From assembly GCA_040505895.1 (NCBI GenBank), contig JBEVXU010000007.1, forward strand, positions 248,001-312,000: a DNA stretch of 64,000 bases, given 5' to 3'. Source of the stretch: Vondammii sp040505895 (GTDB lineage Bacteria; Pseudomonadota; Gammaproteobacteria; Chromatiales; Chromatiaceae). Made by a program: the position numbers and the translations under genes. Each line of letters starts with the position of its first letter. The first letter of the stretch is position 1. This document shows, one piece after another, positions 19,158 to 29,128 of this stretch. Below the pieces are notes generated by a model that was not told the origin of the DNA, did not search any database, and saw only the letters and a program-made list of their open reading frames with translations.

Positions 19158-19707
19158 CTATTCTTCAACTTTTCCTTCTGCCATGAGCGAGGTCTTCGCA
19201 AAACTCTCCAGCGGATACCATATCTGCATTGAGGATGGCGATATCTACAGAAGCCTTACGGAAAACGCTGACTACTATAGAAGCCTGTTCGACATTCTGG
19301 GCTACAGGCTTTCGGATGGTGTAGACAGCATCTTCTATTTCCTGCCTGCGGACGAGAAGATCAGCGAACTCAGCAAGCGATTCACTGCCTTCATGGCCAT
19401 TATGTATGACTGGCTAGCCGATAAAGGCAAAGAGCCCGTCACATCGCTGACCGAGGAGCACTTCTATCTCAATCAACTGCCGCACCTAACCGTCGAGCAG
19501 TACAAGAAGGTCATGGGCCAGCTCGACGTTAGTGACGAGAAGGAACTCCTGAAGATTGTGAACGGGTTACAGAAGCATGGTTTCCTTATACTTGTTGATG
19601 GCAGCCTAATCAAGTTCAGAAAGACCGTATCTAGATTTGTGGTCATGTTCACGGAGGTGGCTGACCGGGAGAACACGCAGCACGATAAAAGGGAATCCAA
19701 TGACTAA
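19150..19707 (+). CDS. jetB: Wadjet-like JetB (MukE-type subunit)
   Basis: 185 residues, winged-helix rich: HICIEDGDIYRSLTENADYY, GYRLSDGVDSIFYFLP, PHLTVEQYKKVMGQ, then a short wHTH (LLKIVNGLQKHGFLILV..LIKFRKTVSRFV). It resembles MukE/MksE subunits that bind the kleisin. It overlaps jetA by 8 bp and jetC by 8 bp, indicating translational coupling. Confidence 0.75.
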   Translation: MYNYSSTFPSAMSEVFAKLSSGYHICIEDGDIYRSLTENADYYRSLFDILGYRLSDGVDSIFYFLPADEKISELSKRFTAFMAIMYDWLADKGKEPVTSLTEEHFYLNQLPHLTVEQYKKVMGQLDVSDEKELLKIVNGLQKHGFLILVDGSLIKFRKTVSRFVVMFTEVADRENTQHDKRESND

Positions 19708-22483
19708 TATATTTTATGGTATCCGCCGACTGCTATTATTAAATACGGCCAGCTACTCTCTCGGTGATTTTCCTCTGGATAGGCCGCTTTCGATTTCTGC
19801 GCCAAACAACCGTGGCAAATCCACCGCAATCAACGCCCTCCAGTTTCCATTTCTCAGCAACATGAATGACATGTCGTTCCCTCGCAGTAATGAGGACACG
19901 CGGAAGTACTATTTTCCGTACGACAACAGTTACGTCGTATCCGAGATTGTCACGGAGACTGGTACTTACATTGTTGGCGCAGCAGGTAAAGGACAGGCTT
20001 CTGGCTACGACTACCGGTTATTCGCTTACCAGTCTAAGCTGGATATCAGCGATTTCCTTGTTAGTGATGGCGAAACAGAGGAAAAGCAGGTACGCAACTA
20101 CAAGGAACTTGTCGCACACCTCGCCAAGCGTGGCATCTGGGTGAAATCGCTTCACCCGAAGCAAATGCGCGATGTTTTGATGGGTAAGACTATCACGCTT
20201 CCGAATGACGAGAAGTTTACTATTGGCGTATTCCGACTGAGGACCATGACTGACGAAAACTATCGGCTATTCATCCGCGTGTTTAAGAATCTACTGCATA
20301 TGAACAACGTCAATCTCGATGAGATAAAGCGTCTGTTGATTGATGTGCTGCTTCCCGGTGAAGGATCGACGGCTGTCGATTTCATGGCAAGATACCGCAT
20401 CCTGAATGAGGAAGTGGAGAGTGCGAAAGGCAGGGCTGATACTGCAATCAAGATCACGTCTGATGTAAAGAAGTTAGCTGAAGCCAAGGTGTCCCGCGAT
20501 GAAGCCTACGGCATCCTGAGGACGCTCTTTTCTCCTATTACAACCGCTTACGAGAGAGATCGAGAAAGACGTGAAAAAGAGATTCAGGAGATTGAGCACG
20601 AAATATTGTCTATCAAGCCGCGAATGCATGACCTCAAGGTGTCACAGACCCCACTTCAGGATTCAATTCAAGAGTTCGCTATTAAGGAAAACGAGCTTAA
20701 GATTCAACTTGACGTTATCGAAGAGGGTGAGGCGAAGTTTATCCTGTATGGCTTGGTAGACCATATTCACCAACAAATCGCTACGATGCAGGCCAAAGTT
20801 GAGCAACTGGTTGGAGAGCTTCAGCGCACCCACCCTGAGGACATCAAGGGCATACGATCTGATCTAAAGGCCATCAACCAGCAAGAAAAAGACATCATTG
20901 CCAGGATGTCATCCATCGACAACAACCTACTTTTTGTCCTAACTGAGCACTTTGGTGAAGCGCAAATCCAGACCATCGCAAAGCTGCTCAACAGAGACTT
21001 GCTCTCATCGCTGCCGATTGGCGAGGGCGGCGTTACTGTGCTGGACGAGGAGCAATTTATTGAGCATATCAGTGGGGCACTATCCTACTGCAAGGGTGGC
21101 TATTACGACGATGGCCAAGTAAAGGTAAACCTCGAAAAACTCCAATCAATCGATATCGATGACTATTTCAACTACGACACGATTCAAGAAAGCCTGACTC
21201 GCCTTGAGAAACGCAGGACTGAGCTTGAGCGTGATTTAGCAGTGGCACTTGACTACAAAGGGATGGAGCAATCCAAGAAGGACCTGCTCACCAAAATCAA
21301 AGAAGAGGAACAAAATCTCACTGAGTACAAGGTATTCCTTGAAGCCAGGAAGGGAAAAGCGGTACTTGAAGACACCCTCGCAAGCGGCACTTCCGATCTG
21401 AAGGCAGCAAAAAAAGAGCTTGGTGGCATCACTGACAAGCTACTCAAACTCAGCGAGGAAAAGCAATTTTTGGCAGCCAACAAGACCTCAAAGGAAACTG
21501 GCCTGGTATCACTAGTTTCAAAGTATGCCCAGGTTATTCCTATCCCAAGCGCGGAACCTATGGGGACAGAGCCTAGTCACAGGCTACCTACTGCGCTTGA
21601 AGACATGATCGACACTTATCTTCTTGCGCTTGAGGCTAGACGCTCGGCCAAAGAACAAATAGAACAGCGTCTCGCCATTATTGAGGGAAAGAATGGCCTA
21701 CGTTTCACCAGTGGCCAGGGTGAAGACACCACGATACGTGAGCTAGTTGAGGCTATCGAGGGTACAGACGAGTACATCAAGCAGCAGGAGAATTGCCAGA
21801 AAGCGGTTAGCCAGGAAATCGGGGCTCTACTGAAGGGTCTTACGGACCGCTTCGATGCCTTTGTGCATGAAATAAGGCGTTTCAACCGCCAGATGAATTC
21901 ACGCAAAATATCAAACATCAACCGCATTGAGTTCGTTGTTGATGGAAACAACGATATCCTCCGGGCCGTTAAGGAGATTGTTGACCAAGACTCTATATTT
22001 AGTGAACCGGAGAGCGTGCACCGTGCGGTCAAGCAACTTGATGACCTTATTACGAGAAAGAACGTCAAGCTCTCCCTTGAGTGCCTATTTAACATGGGTA
22101 TCGAGGTCGAACTAGAGGATGGCAAGGTCACCGGTAGTTTCAATGACGCCAACATCCAGTCCACAGGCACCGGACTAACCGTCAAGGTCATCCTCAACGT
22201 CATGCTGCTCAACCGCCTGCTCTTTATCAAGGATGGTCAAGTCGTCAATATTCCAATCTACATTGATGAGGCCGGTCAAATCGATCCAGCTAACCAGCAG
22301 ACGTTGATCGACCAGTGTTTGCCTGCTGGATTCGTTCCTGTGTTCGCCTCTGTGGAGGCCCAAGCTACGGCGGATTACTGGATTGGCTTGAATGAGGTCG
22401 GTGGACGCATCTACGTCGATCAGGAAGACTGGTTCCGCCTGTCCAAAATAGAAGAGACTTCCGAGGAACAAGCTGATGCTTAA
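19700..22483 (+). CDS. jetC: Wadjet-like JetC (SMC/MukB-type ATPase)
   Basis: 927 residues from ATG at 19700, with GGGAA upstream; this start overlaps the jetB stop. Walker A is APNNRGKST (residues 34-42) with Ala in place of the usual first Gly. The middle holds two long coiled-coil arms around a hinge. The C-terminal head has the STGTGLTVKVIL signature region and Walker B IPIYIDEAGQID. It is the motor of the Jet complex. It is shorter than typical JetC proteins (about 1100 residues), so the arms may be reduced. Confidence 0.85.
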   Translation: MTNIFYGIRRLLLLNTASYSLGDFPLDRPLSISAPNNRGKSTAINALQFPFLSNMNDMSFPRSNEDTRKYYFPYDNSYVVSEIVTETGTYIVGAAGKGQASGYDYRLFAYQSKLDISDFLVSDGETEEKQVRNYKELVAHLAKRGIWVKSLHPKQMRDVLMGKTITLPNDEKFTIGVFRLRTMTDENYRLFIRVFKNLLHMNNVNLDEIKRLLIDVLLPGEGSTAVDFMARYRILNEEVESAKGRADTAIKITSDVKKLAEAKVSRDEAYGILRTLFSPITTAYERDRERREKEIQEIEHEILSIKPRMHDLKVSQTPLQDSIQEFAIKENELKIQLDVIEEGEAKFILYGLVDHIHQQIATMQAKVEQLVGELQRTHPEDIKGIRSDLKAINQQEKDIIARMSSIDNNLLFVLTEHFGEAQIQTIAKLLNRDLLSSLPIGEGGVTVLDEEQFIEHISGALSYCKGGYYDDGQVKVNLEKLQSIDIDDYFNYDTIQESLTRLEKRRTELERDLAVALDYKGMEQSKKDLLTKIKEEEQNLTEYKVFLEARKGKAVLEDTLASGTSDLKAAKKELGGITDKLLKLSEEKQFLAANKTSKETGLVSLVSKYAQVIPIPSAEPMGTEPSHRLPTALEDMIDTYLLALEARRSAKEQIEQRLAIIEGKNGLRFTSGQGEDTTIRELVEAIEGTDEYIKQQENCQKAVSQEIGALLKGLTDRFDAFVHEIRRFNRQMNSRKISNINRIEFVVDGNNDILRAVKEIVDQDSIFSEPESVHRAVKQLDDLITRKNVKLSLECLFNMGIEVELEDGKVTGSFNDANIQSTGTGLTVKVILNVMLLNRLLFIKDGQVVNIPIYIDEAGQIDPANQQTLIDQCLPAGFVPVFASVEAQATADYWIGLNEVGGRIYVDQEDWFRLSKIEETSEEQADA

Positions 22484-23309
22484 TGCCTCACGGCAGTGGC
22501 TAATTCGTCTACTTGAGGTCGGCTCGCTGCCCGCGTCCAGCGTACCAAGAGCAGCCAAGGCAGATATATCCAACATCCACAGTGCTGGATTAATCAAGTG
22601 GGAGAAATCTGGTGCTGGTGCGAAGTATTCGATTGCTGATGAAGCAGCTGTTTTCAGCCTGTTACAGTCCACCGGATACGAGGGTGACGTGGAGGGTCTA
22701 ACACCAAAGGCCAAGGCAGTCGCCTTGCATGGCGATGCACATAAGGGACGAGATGACGCCCTGCTGCTTACCATGTCTACAGCAGTTAATGCTATATGGA
22801 CGGATGGCCGTCATACCCTCGACGTCTTAGATCATGTTACCAAGTTTGATATCACATCCCTCATTGTCAGGCCTGGTGACCGATGGCACACCAAACAGCC
22901 CGTGGGCCTAGTCGAAAACCTGGACCTCGTGTTGTACGGAAAGAAATATTTTGAAAAGATCGGCTTCCAAGGTAGTGTTCTTTACTACAGTGGTTGGCTA
23001 TCCAAAGCACTTCTAGACTGGCTTACAGAATCGAGGCGTGCCCCCTCCTACGTGATATTCGCCGACTACGACTTAGTTGGGATCAAGAACTACCTGCTAG
23101 CCAAAGCCAGGCTTGGTGACTCGCTCAGCGTTTACATTCCAGAGAATTTGCCAGAATTGCTAAGACGATTTGGGAACCCTGATAAGCTCAAATCAAAATC
23201 CAATCGCACTCTGATTGAGTCCTCAGAAGATCCCGACGTGATATTTTTGTATCAAGCACTATTAGAATCAGGCTGTGGATTAGATCAAGAGAGTTTACTT
23301 TTACTTTGA
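22476..23309 (+). CDS. jetD: Wadjet-like JetD (TOPRIM nuclease subunit)
   Basis: 277 residues. An N-terminal winged helix (RQWLIRLLEVGSLPASSVPRA, IHSAGLIKWEKSGAGAKYSI) is followed by a TOPRIM fold with the conserved Glu in VGLVENLDLV and the metal-binding DxD in IFADYDLVGIKNY. The C-terminus GCGLDQESLL matches the tail style of JetD. It cleaves DNA caught by the JetABC motor (homologues). Shorter than most JetD proteins. It overlaps jetC by 8 bp. Confidence 0.78.
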   Translation: MLNASRQWLIRLLEVGSLPASSVPRAAKADISNIHSAGLIKWEKSGAGAKYSIADEAAVFSLLQSTGYEGDVEGLTPKAKAVALHGDAHKGRDDALLLTMSTAVNAIWTDGRHTLDVLDHVTKFDITSLIVRPGDRWHTKQPVGLVENLDLVLYGKKYFEKIGFQGSVLYYSGWLSKALLDWLTESRRAPSYVIFADYDLVGIKNYLLAKARLGDSLSVYIPENLPELLRRFGNPDKLKSKSNRTLIESSEDPDVIFLYQALLESGCGLDQESLLLL

Positions 23310-23463
23310 GCACACATCTTTGGTGCTAAAGCAAAAAGTATTATCTTCTTGACACCTATATGTAGTTATCCATTTACCTACTCAGGTAAGGCAAAATGTT
23401 GGTTAAATTCTTTTCCTTGTCATAAAAGATGCGTCTGTGAAATCTTATTAAATCTTCTCCAGT

Positions 23464-23781
23464 AGGTTCGTGCTATTTCACCCTACTGTACTAAGATAGG
23501 ATATATCGGCTTGTCTATGCAGATTAATAGATGATGCAAGCTAGTGATATGGGAAACTACCTCATCTGACGAAACCCCTTTCCACAGGCAATCTAAACTT
23601 GGTTCGTGTTCTTTACTTTGAGGACGACCATCTAATAAATTACGGTTTTTTAGGTGATCTAAAAACGGTGTTATCCCAGCACTGGTGCAGGTTAAGCATT
23701 AGTTCGAGTAATTTCTTAAATGTGATTATTTTTTCTTATCAGTGGACTCAATTTCCTTTTTTCTTTCCTTGAGATCAACCT
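23464..23781 (-). pseudogene. Decayed 3' fragment of a large serine recombinase
   Basis: This stretch matches the 3' end of the intact recombinase at 37784-39535 and its downstream flank. A shared block caccctactgtactaagata lies at 23479 and 37780, and aggttcgtgct at 23464 and 37765. A run of about 85 bp equivalent to 37979-38065 is deleted, and a frameshift in an A-run is visible; after it the frame reads KIITFKKLLELMLNLHQ against KIITFKKFLELMLNLHQ in the intact gene. It marks the former boundary of a related element. Confidence 0.85.
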
Positions 23782-23841
23782 GTAGTACAAGCACCCACAA
23801 AAGAATTCACTGGGTAGCTAAACCACTCGTGACAAACTGCT

Positions 23842-26800
23842 CTATTTAGACCTGGATACATCCAGAACAAACACATCAATATGCCCCGTGAGTTCTTGCG
23901 GAAGGCTTGCCTTGATGCTGCTTTGTAGCTCCTGAGCACTTCCGATGCGGTGTCTTTTCCGTCCAGCGACCTTTTCGTCTGCGCCAAACCAGATTACGAG
24001 GAATATGCCCTGTTGTTCTGCATCTGGGTGGATGGAGTAGCGTTCATGCAGTTGAGTTGAAGCGGCTGTGTATAGCTCTCCATGCCACTGCCCTTTGACC
24101 TCTGTAACAAGCAATCGTCTTTTGCCGCCAATCATCTTGGCCACCGTGAAATCACTCCGTTTGGCGGCCTTTAGCTGATGCTCTGGTGTCACTGAGATGC
24201 CTTGCGGCTCAAGCCTCAGATTAAGACGCTCTGCAATTATCTCAGTAGATCGTACTTCGCCCAGCCTCTCACCTTTCTCATAAAAGCGATCAGCGGAGTT
24301 AAACTCTCCACCATCAATGGCTTTCTGGAAGTCTTCAAGCTCTTGAATCACGAGTTGTCGCAGACCTTCCACAGTAACCACTGCATCGCAGTCCAGTCGA
24401 TTTGTGATTTCCTGTGGTGTCGGCGGTTCGAAGTCCTTTAGTGCTTTCTTTCTGACTTGACTGGCATGAATGCTCTTTAAGTCGTTGTGCAGATCAGCGA
24501 AACGCGATTCGGATAGAAGCCGGTCGAGGACAGGAATAGCATCATCAGGATCATCTGAATTAATTGACCAAATAACTTCGGTCAAGAAGCGGTATGCGTT
24601 CTCTTCTTTGGGACTTCCAGTTCCCCAATGGCTTGGCAGGTCTACTTTAGGCCACTTGTCGATGAAGCCATCTAGAATGGCTTCTACCTTGCTGGATGTG
24701 AACTTGGGCCAATAGGTATGATCACCACGGCTTATTTGCCCAGAACGTTCGTAAAGTACAAGCACAGTGTTTCTGTCGGCTTTGAGCCAGTCCCAGTATG
24801 CCTCAGGTGCACCGTCGAGAAAGTACCATGCACGCACTAACCAGAAAGTACGCTTTTGTTTGATACCTTCATTTTCGGTCAGGTTGGGCCAGTCGGACAT
24901 GAGTTCTTCGCAACGCTCTGCAATGATTTCTTTCAAGTCATCTCGATCTCCATATTGAGCAGCAATCTCGAAAAGTGTATCCAGTGGATAAAAAGCCAAT
25001 TCAGGAAAACGCCTAAGCCATTCAATTGATAGCGCAGAGCGCAAATGGCTGAAGACCTCATCGTTACGCAATAACCAAAGTTCAGGATGATTGCACTCCG
25101 ACTGAGCCAGTTGTGGTTCAAGGTACTGCCGCAGAAAATTCTCGGCACTCGCAGCATCTGTAAAAACGAGGCGGTCAATTTCTCTCTTTAGTACATCGCG
25201 CTCTTCTTTTGAAACTTCTCTGTAGCCCATGTGAATGTGAGTTCGTAGCGCTTCCAGGAGCTTGAGACTAACGCTTTCCAGATTGCCTTTTGCGCGCATG
25301 ATCTCCAAGCAAGCTGCATAAAGAATCGTCTCCGAATGTTGATACTGCGAGGCGCACTGTAATTCAGCGAGCTTGAGCAGATCGGGGATGTGCGGAGTTA
25401 TAAAATCGAGGCAGTTTCTGAGCGCATTCCGAACGAGCGCCTCATCGCCAAACTCATGCTCAATTTTATCTGGGTTGTTAAGTACAAGTTTCGCAAAGCG
25501 AGTCAAAGTCCCCCAATGGCGACCACCTTCGACAAGTTCCTGGTTGTCTTGAACATACTGGATGTTCGCTGCACGGATTTTGTCTTGCTTCCTACGGCGG
25601 CGCTCCATCCTTCTGGTATGCCTAACACGCGAAACACGGTTTCTTTGTTCATATTGCGCTGTAGCCCTATCAATCTTGGCCCACTCTCGCATGAATAAGG
25701 GTTTTTCCAGTGCTTGTTCACGCATGTGACGCCGCAAGTCATTTGGGCCTTGCTCTTCCTTACTTCTATAGTACTGATGTCTAGCAATGAAACTCACCCA
25801 CAAAATCAGGTTATCTGTCTCAAATGCCAGATCGACGACAAATTTGTAGTCATCAGCACGAAAATTAAGTCCGGAGTGAGAGTGCCAATCGAACTTATCA
25901 AGTCGGGCCTTGAGAATCTCGTCACTGTCAGTCAGTTTTCCGAATACATGAGCGATAATACCATGACGCAGGCCATCATCCTTTTGAAGCACCTGAACCG
26001 CCTTGCTTTGGTCTGTTCCTTTACGCTCATGAAAGTTCAGGTTTCCGACCCATTGATTAATACGTAGTGGATCAAAGGGAGGCATTGCCAATTCAAAGTA
26101 ATGGTCCAACATTGATCCGACTATTTTGCTTATACCGTATCGGCAGTCACATTCATAAGGCTTCTTTTCGCATATACACGCTAGGTCTTTGGTCAATTCA
26201 TCTAAGAGCCACTCAATCGTCGCCATATCTAGCTTGTCTATGAAAAGCTTTACGAAGTAGCGTTCACCTATTGTGCGCTCATATAGCTCTTGGTGGCTTG
26301 GGTAAAGGGTTGTACAAACCCGAAAGAAGTCTGCAAGATAAGATCGCTCAAATGTTTCCGAGCCTAGTGTTTCTATGGCCTCTGCGGCAATATGGAGTGA
26401 AGTATTACTGGCCTCGGAAATAAGAACGTCCAAGTCAGAGCGATAGTCATCACCAGCGATGTCGAGCAAACATCTATTTGCCAAAAAGCGAGTATTCTTG
26501 CTTTCTTCCGGCAATAAAGTAAGTTGGCGTAATTCATCTTTCAACTGCTCAATTGCTATTGATCCTGCTAAGAGTTCAAGGATTAGATCACGCAAGTGCC
26601 CTTCACTTCCAGTTGCGAGAAGAGGTTTGATCACCTCCAGAACGTCTTGAGTAAAGAACCCTGCAACACTGAAACGGCGCGAGAAATCCCCCCTTCGAAA
26701 GTAGGGATTTTGTGTCTCAATTTGTTTTAGCCGATTTACAAGCAGGCGCTTTGACGAATACTCAAGCTGGGAAGGATCACCGTTTGCTAGCACTGCATAA

Positions 26801-28035
26801 GGATCAAGTTCAATGGCAGACTCCTCTATAGGTTTGTTGCCTAGCGCTGCCATCCAGCCAACCAGCCCCCGCAGTTCATCCCGCACTGTGGAGTTTGGTG
26901 CGATAATAGGTAAACACTTGGGTAGTGTTAGAGGGTCAGCTTGGTCTGCGATCCGCTTGGTGAGATAGTTCGCTGCGCAGTATTCAGCGACAATCTTGTG
27001 AACCGGGCGATGCTGGTCCGCACTATCGCCTGGTTTGAAAAGACGAGTTGCCAGAATACTGTCAGCCTCAGTGCCACCAATAGATAGTGACGCCAGTAAT
27101 GGATACATCCGATTTTCTACGGCTTCGCTTGTACAGACACCTTCTGCACCAGACAATAAAAGCTTGGTGAAAACTTCTGATGCCATCTCAACTTTTTGAG
27201 TGGCTGACAGTGTCTGGTTGCTTCTTGTTATATTGGGATTTGCCTCCTTCGCTAGGCGTTCGACCGCTTGCGCAAAGATTGAACGCTTATCGGTGAAATG
27301 CCTTTCGCTCTCTAGATAGGCATCAGCAAACAATTTCAGAAACTGGGGATTTGGGAGAAGCGTATCCAAATCAAAACGAGCAACCTCAGTTTGAAACGCT
27401 TCAAAATCCTCTCTAGATACATGATGATCAAAGATAGACTTCTGTTCCGCCTCATCAAACTCGCATAGTCTAACCACCAGAGGTGGGTGCCCGATAAAAT
27501 CGTTATATTCCTTTGTGGCTGCGTTATCCCACTCACTGGATCGGCTAGAAATGAAGACATGTGTAGGATTTGCCCTTCTAGCTTTAGCGAGAAGCATATG
27601 AATACCCGTTTGGTCGACTTTTGCCAACTCATCAAAAGCATCGATCACAAGTGGGGAGTTCTCTGTATCTGGCCCCATATGCGCGAACATATTTGCAGTT
27701 ATGGCAGAAGTACCCAACTGCTGGGCAAGACTCCCCATAAGTTCAGTTTTACCACCGCCGGGTTCGGCCAATACAACTACGTAATTAGAAGCAGCGAGTA
27801 ACTCCGTTTCAGTGTATGTTTGGTCATTACATGAGACGCTGCGCGGAAGGTAGAACATTGAATTCATAGACAAAACATATGATTTATTGAACTGCCTCAG
27901 ATATCTTGGAGACTCATTTCCATGAGCCAGAAAGGCCAACCTGACTCCTTGTCCTTGATATAGTACCCTATTTCCCACTAAATTCCAGGAGATGTTAAGT
28001 TTTAACATTACAAAACCGGTCAAAAATACAGGCAC
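23842..28035 (-). CDS. Large STAND/NACHT-like NTPase with C-terminal nuclease-like domain
   Basis: 1397 residues from GTG at 28035 (ATG at 28008 is an alternative). An N-terminal AAA/NACHT-like NTPase has Walker A LAEPGGGKTEL (residues 89-99), Walker B PLVIDAFDEL (128-137) and sensor FISSRSSEW. A long helical repeat scaffold of about 900 residues follows. The last 100 residues contain DFTVAKMIGGKRRLLVTEVKGQW, a D...ExK arrangement expected of a PD-(D/E)xK endonuclease. The layout suggests a single-protein immune sensor that cuts DNA when triggered; Avs-type proteins use the same parts but carry the nuclease at the N-terminus. Function is inferred, and its setting among defence genes supports it. 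Confidence 0.75.
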   Translation of the reverse strand: MPVFLTGFVMLKLNISWNLVGNRVLYQGQGVRLAFLAHGNESPRYLRQFNKSYVLSMNSMFYLPRSVSCNDQTYTETELLAASNYVVVLAEPGGGKTELMGSLAQQLGTSAITANMFAHMGPDTENSPLVIDAFDELAKVDQTGIHMLLAKARRANPTHVFISSRSSEWDNAATKEYNDFIGHPPLVVRLCEFDEAEQKSIFDHHVSREDFEAFQTEVARFDLDTLLPNPQFLKLFADAYLESERHFTDKRSIFAQAVERLAKEANPNITRSNQTLSATQKVEMASEVFTKLLLSGAEGVCTSEAVENRMYPLLASLSIGGTEADSILATRLFKPGDSADQHRPVHKIVAEYCAANYLTKRIADQADPLTLPKCLPIIAPNSTVRDELRGLVGWMAALGNKPIEESAIELDPYAVLANGDPSQLEYSSKRLLVNRLKQIETQNPYFRRGDFSRRFSVAGFFTQDVLEVIKPLLATGSEGHLRDLILELLAGSIAIEQLKDELRQLTLLPEESKNTRFLANRCLLDIAGDDYRSDLDVLISEASNTSLHIAAEAIETLGSETFERSYLADFFRVCTTLYPSHQELYERTIGERYFVKLFIDKLDMATIEWLLDELTKDLACICEKKPYECDCRYGISKIVGSMLDHYFELAMPPFDPLRINQWVGNLNFHERKGTDQSKAVQVLQKDDGLRHGIIAHVFGKLTDSDEILKARLDKFDWHSHSGLNFRADDYKFVVDLAFETDNLILWVSFIARHQYYRSKEEQGPNDLRRHMREQALEKPLFMREWAKIDRATAQYEQRNRVSRVRHTRRMERRRRKQDKIRAANIQYVQDNQELVEGGRHWGTLTRFAKLVLNNPDKIEHEFGDEALVRNALRNCLDFITPHIPDLLKLAELQCASQYQHSETILYAACLEIMRAKGNLESVSLKLLEALRTHIHMGYREVSKEERDVLKREIDRLVFTDAASAENFLRQYLEPQLAQSECNHPELWLLRNDEVFSHLRSALSIEWLRRFPELAFYPLDTLFEIAAQYGDRDDLKEIIAERCEELMSDWPNLTENEGIKQKRTFWLVRAWYFLDGAPEAYWDWLKADRNTVLVLYERSGQISRGDHTYWPKFTSSKVEAILDGFIDKWPKVDLPSHWGTGSPKEENAYRFLTEVIWSINSDDPDDAIPVLDRLLSESRFADLHNDLKSIHASQVRKKALKDFEPPTPQEITNRLDCDAVVTVEGLRQLVIQELEDFQKAIDGGEFNSADRFYEKGERLGEVRSTEIIAERLNLRLEPQGISVTPEHQLKAAKRSDFTVAKMIGGKRRLLVTEVKGQWHGELYTAASTQLHERYSIHPDAEQQGIFLVIWFGADEKVAGRKRHRIGSAQELQSSIKASLPQELTGHIDVFVLDVSRSK

Positions 28036-28340
28036 TTACCGGCAAAAAGCGGCCTGTTATAGGTTACTGATATACCGTCAGGTTTTATACACTCGACCTA
28101 ATTCGCTTAATACGACTGAACTGCTGTTTTCGAGATAAAACTGATCTAAACAAGCTCTCAGTTGACCTTGATGATAATAGGAATATACTCATTGTATCGA
28201 GCAAATCAGTTTCCGTTTTGCTCATTTTTTATAATGTGACAAGGATGTGATTAATTCTAATAAAAGCTTCACGTTATCTAACACCTTCAATTCCAGATCA
28301 TCTAACTATACGGACCGATAGGTTCTGTATAGTAGCTGTT
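28036..28340. other. AT-rich divergent intergenic region
   Basis: It separates the minus-strand NTPase from plus-strand genes. The only clear element is the promoter-like sequence at 28162-28189. Confidence 0.5.
28162..28189 (+). promoter_or_regulatory. Sigma70-like promoter for the 28362 gene pair
   Basis: TTGACC, a 16-bp spacer and TATACT. It points toward the membrane-protein pair about 170 bp downstream. Confidence 0.4.
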
Positions 28341-28361
28341 ATGCCTAAAGAAGAGATACAT

Positions 28362-28751
28362 ATGGATTGCGATGTATACAAAGTAGTTAATTACAAAGCT
28401 GCATACCTTTTTGTGCTTTCGGGAACTGATGTTACTAGTGCGTTACCAGACAAGATTATTGAGAACCTTGGCCATCTTGAATATTTTAAGGCAGTTAGCT
28501 TCGATGAGAATTCACCACTAATAGCAGCAAACCCAAAAGACGTTATTGATAACATTGCTAAGCATGGTTTTCATATCCAAGGTGCAGAAATACAAATTAA
28601 AGTGGAGGAAGTATCTGAGGCAGGCGCGGCAATTGGTGGCGGCATCTTAGCGGCTAGTTTAGGTCTCGGTCCAGTTGGTGCATTAGTTGGTGCACTTGCG
28701 GGATATTGGTTGGCTAATGCATCTAAGGATGGGGGAAGAAATGACTCCTGA
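28362..28751 (+). CDS. Small protein with glycine-zipper membrane segment
   Basis: 129 residues from ATG at 28362, preferred because AGAAGAG lies just upstream; ATG at 28341 gives 136 residues. A soluble N-terminal part of about 90 residues is followed by AAIGGGILAASLGLGPVGAL and VGALAGYWLA, a glycine-zipper hydrophobic segment. Overlaps the next gene by 11 bp. No family is recognised. Membrane insertion by the glycine zipper, with a toxin or effector role, is possible but unproven. Confidence 0.6.
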   Translation: MDCDVYKVVNYKAAYLFVLSGTDVTSALPDKIIENLGHLEYFKAVSFDENSPLIAANPKDVIDNIAKHGFHIQGAEIQIKVEEVSEAGAAIGGGILAASLGLGPVGALVGALAGYWLANASKDGGRNDS

Positions 28752-29031
28752 CATCCTTAGCAACATTATAAAATATGGGCCAGTTATATGTGGTTTGTTA
28801 TCATTTTTTTCATTGGTAGCAATAAACTACAAAAAGAATCGAAAAAACAACCTTGGAGATCTGCTAGTAGTGGGCTTGGCTGGAAGTTCAGTACCAACTG
28901 GTTTACTTCTCATATATGGTGCATTCGACGGTTCTGTAATCCCTAAGCTTTCTGATGCAGGAATATATATTGCGTTCGCAGGCGCTGCGTTACTAATTAT
29001 TTTCGGTCAAACGTTCAAAGAAAAGGCATAA
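28741..29031 (+). CDS. Small membrane protein
   Basis: 96 residues from ATG at 28741 with GGGGGAAG upstream. Three hydrophobic segments: GPVICGLLSFFSLVAI, DLLVVGLAGSSVPTGLLLIY and GIYIAFAGAALLIIFG. Translationally coupled to the preceding gene, so the pair likely acts together at the membrane. Function unknown. Confidence 0.6.
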   Translation: MTPDILSNIIKYGPVICGLLSFFSLVAINYKKNRKNNLGDLLVVGLAGSSVPTGLLLIYGAFDGSVIPKLSDAGIYIAFAGAALLIIFGQTFKEKA

Positions 29032-29128
29032 CGAAACGGTAAACCACGCTTGTAACTCGCTTTGATGCTCAGATCGTTCGAACCAGTTACCACGCATTAG
29101 CTTATTTTAAAATCTGAAAGAGTACGAT

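Noticed and set aside
21616..22774. Long minus-strand frames opposite jetC and jetD
   Set aside because: Shadow frames of well-supported genes.
23775..23987. 70-codon minus-strand frame
   Set aside because: Alternative frame of the 3' end of the 1397-residue NTPase gene.
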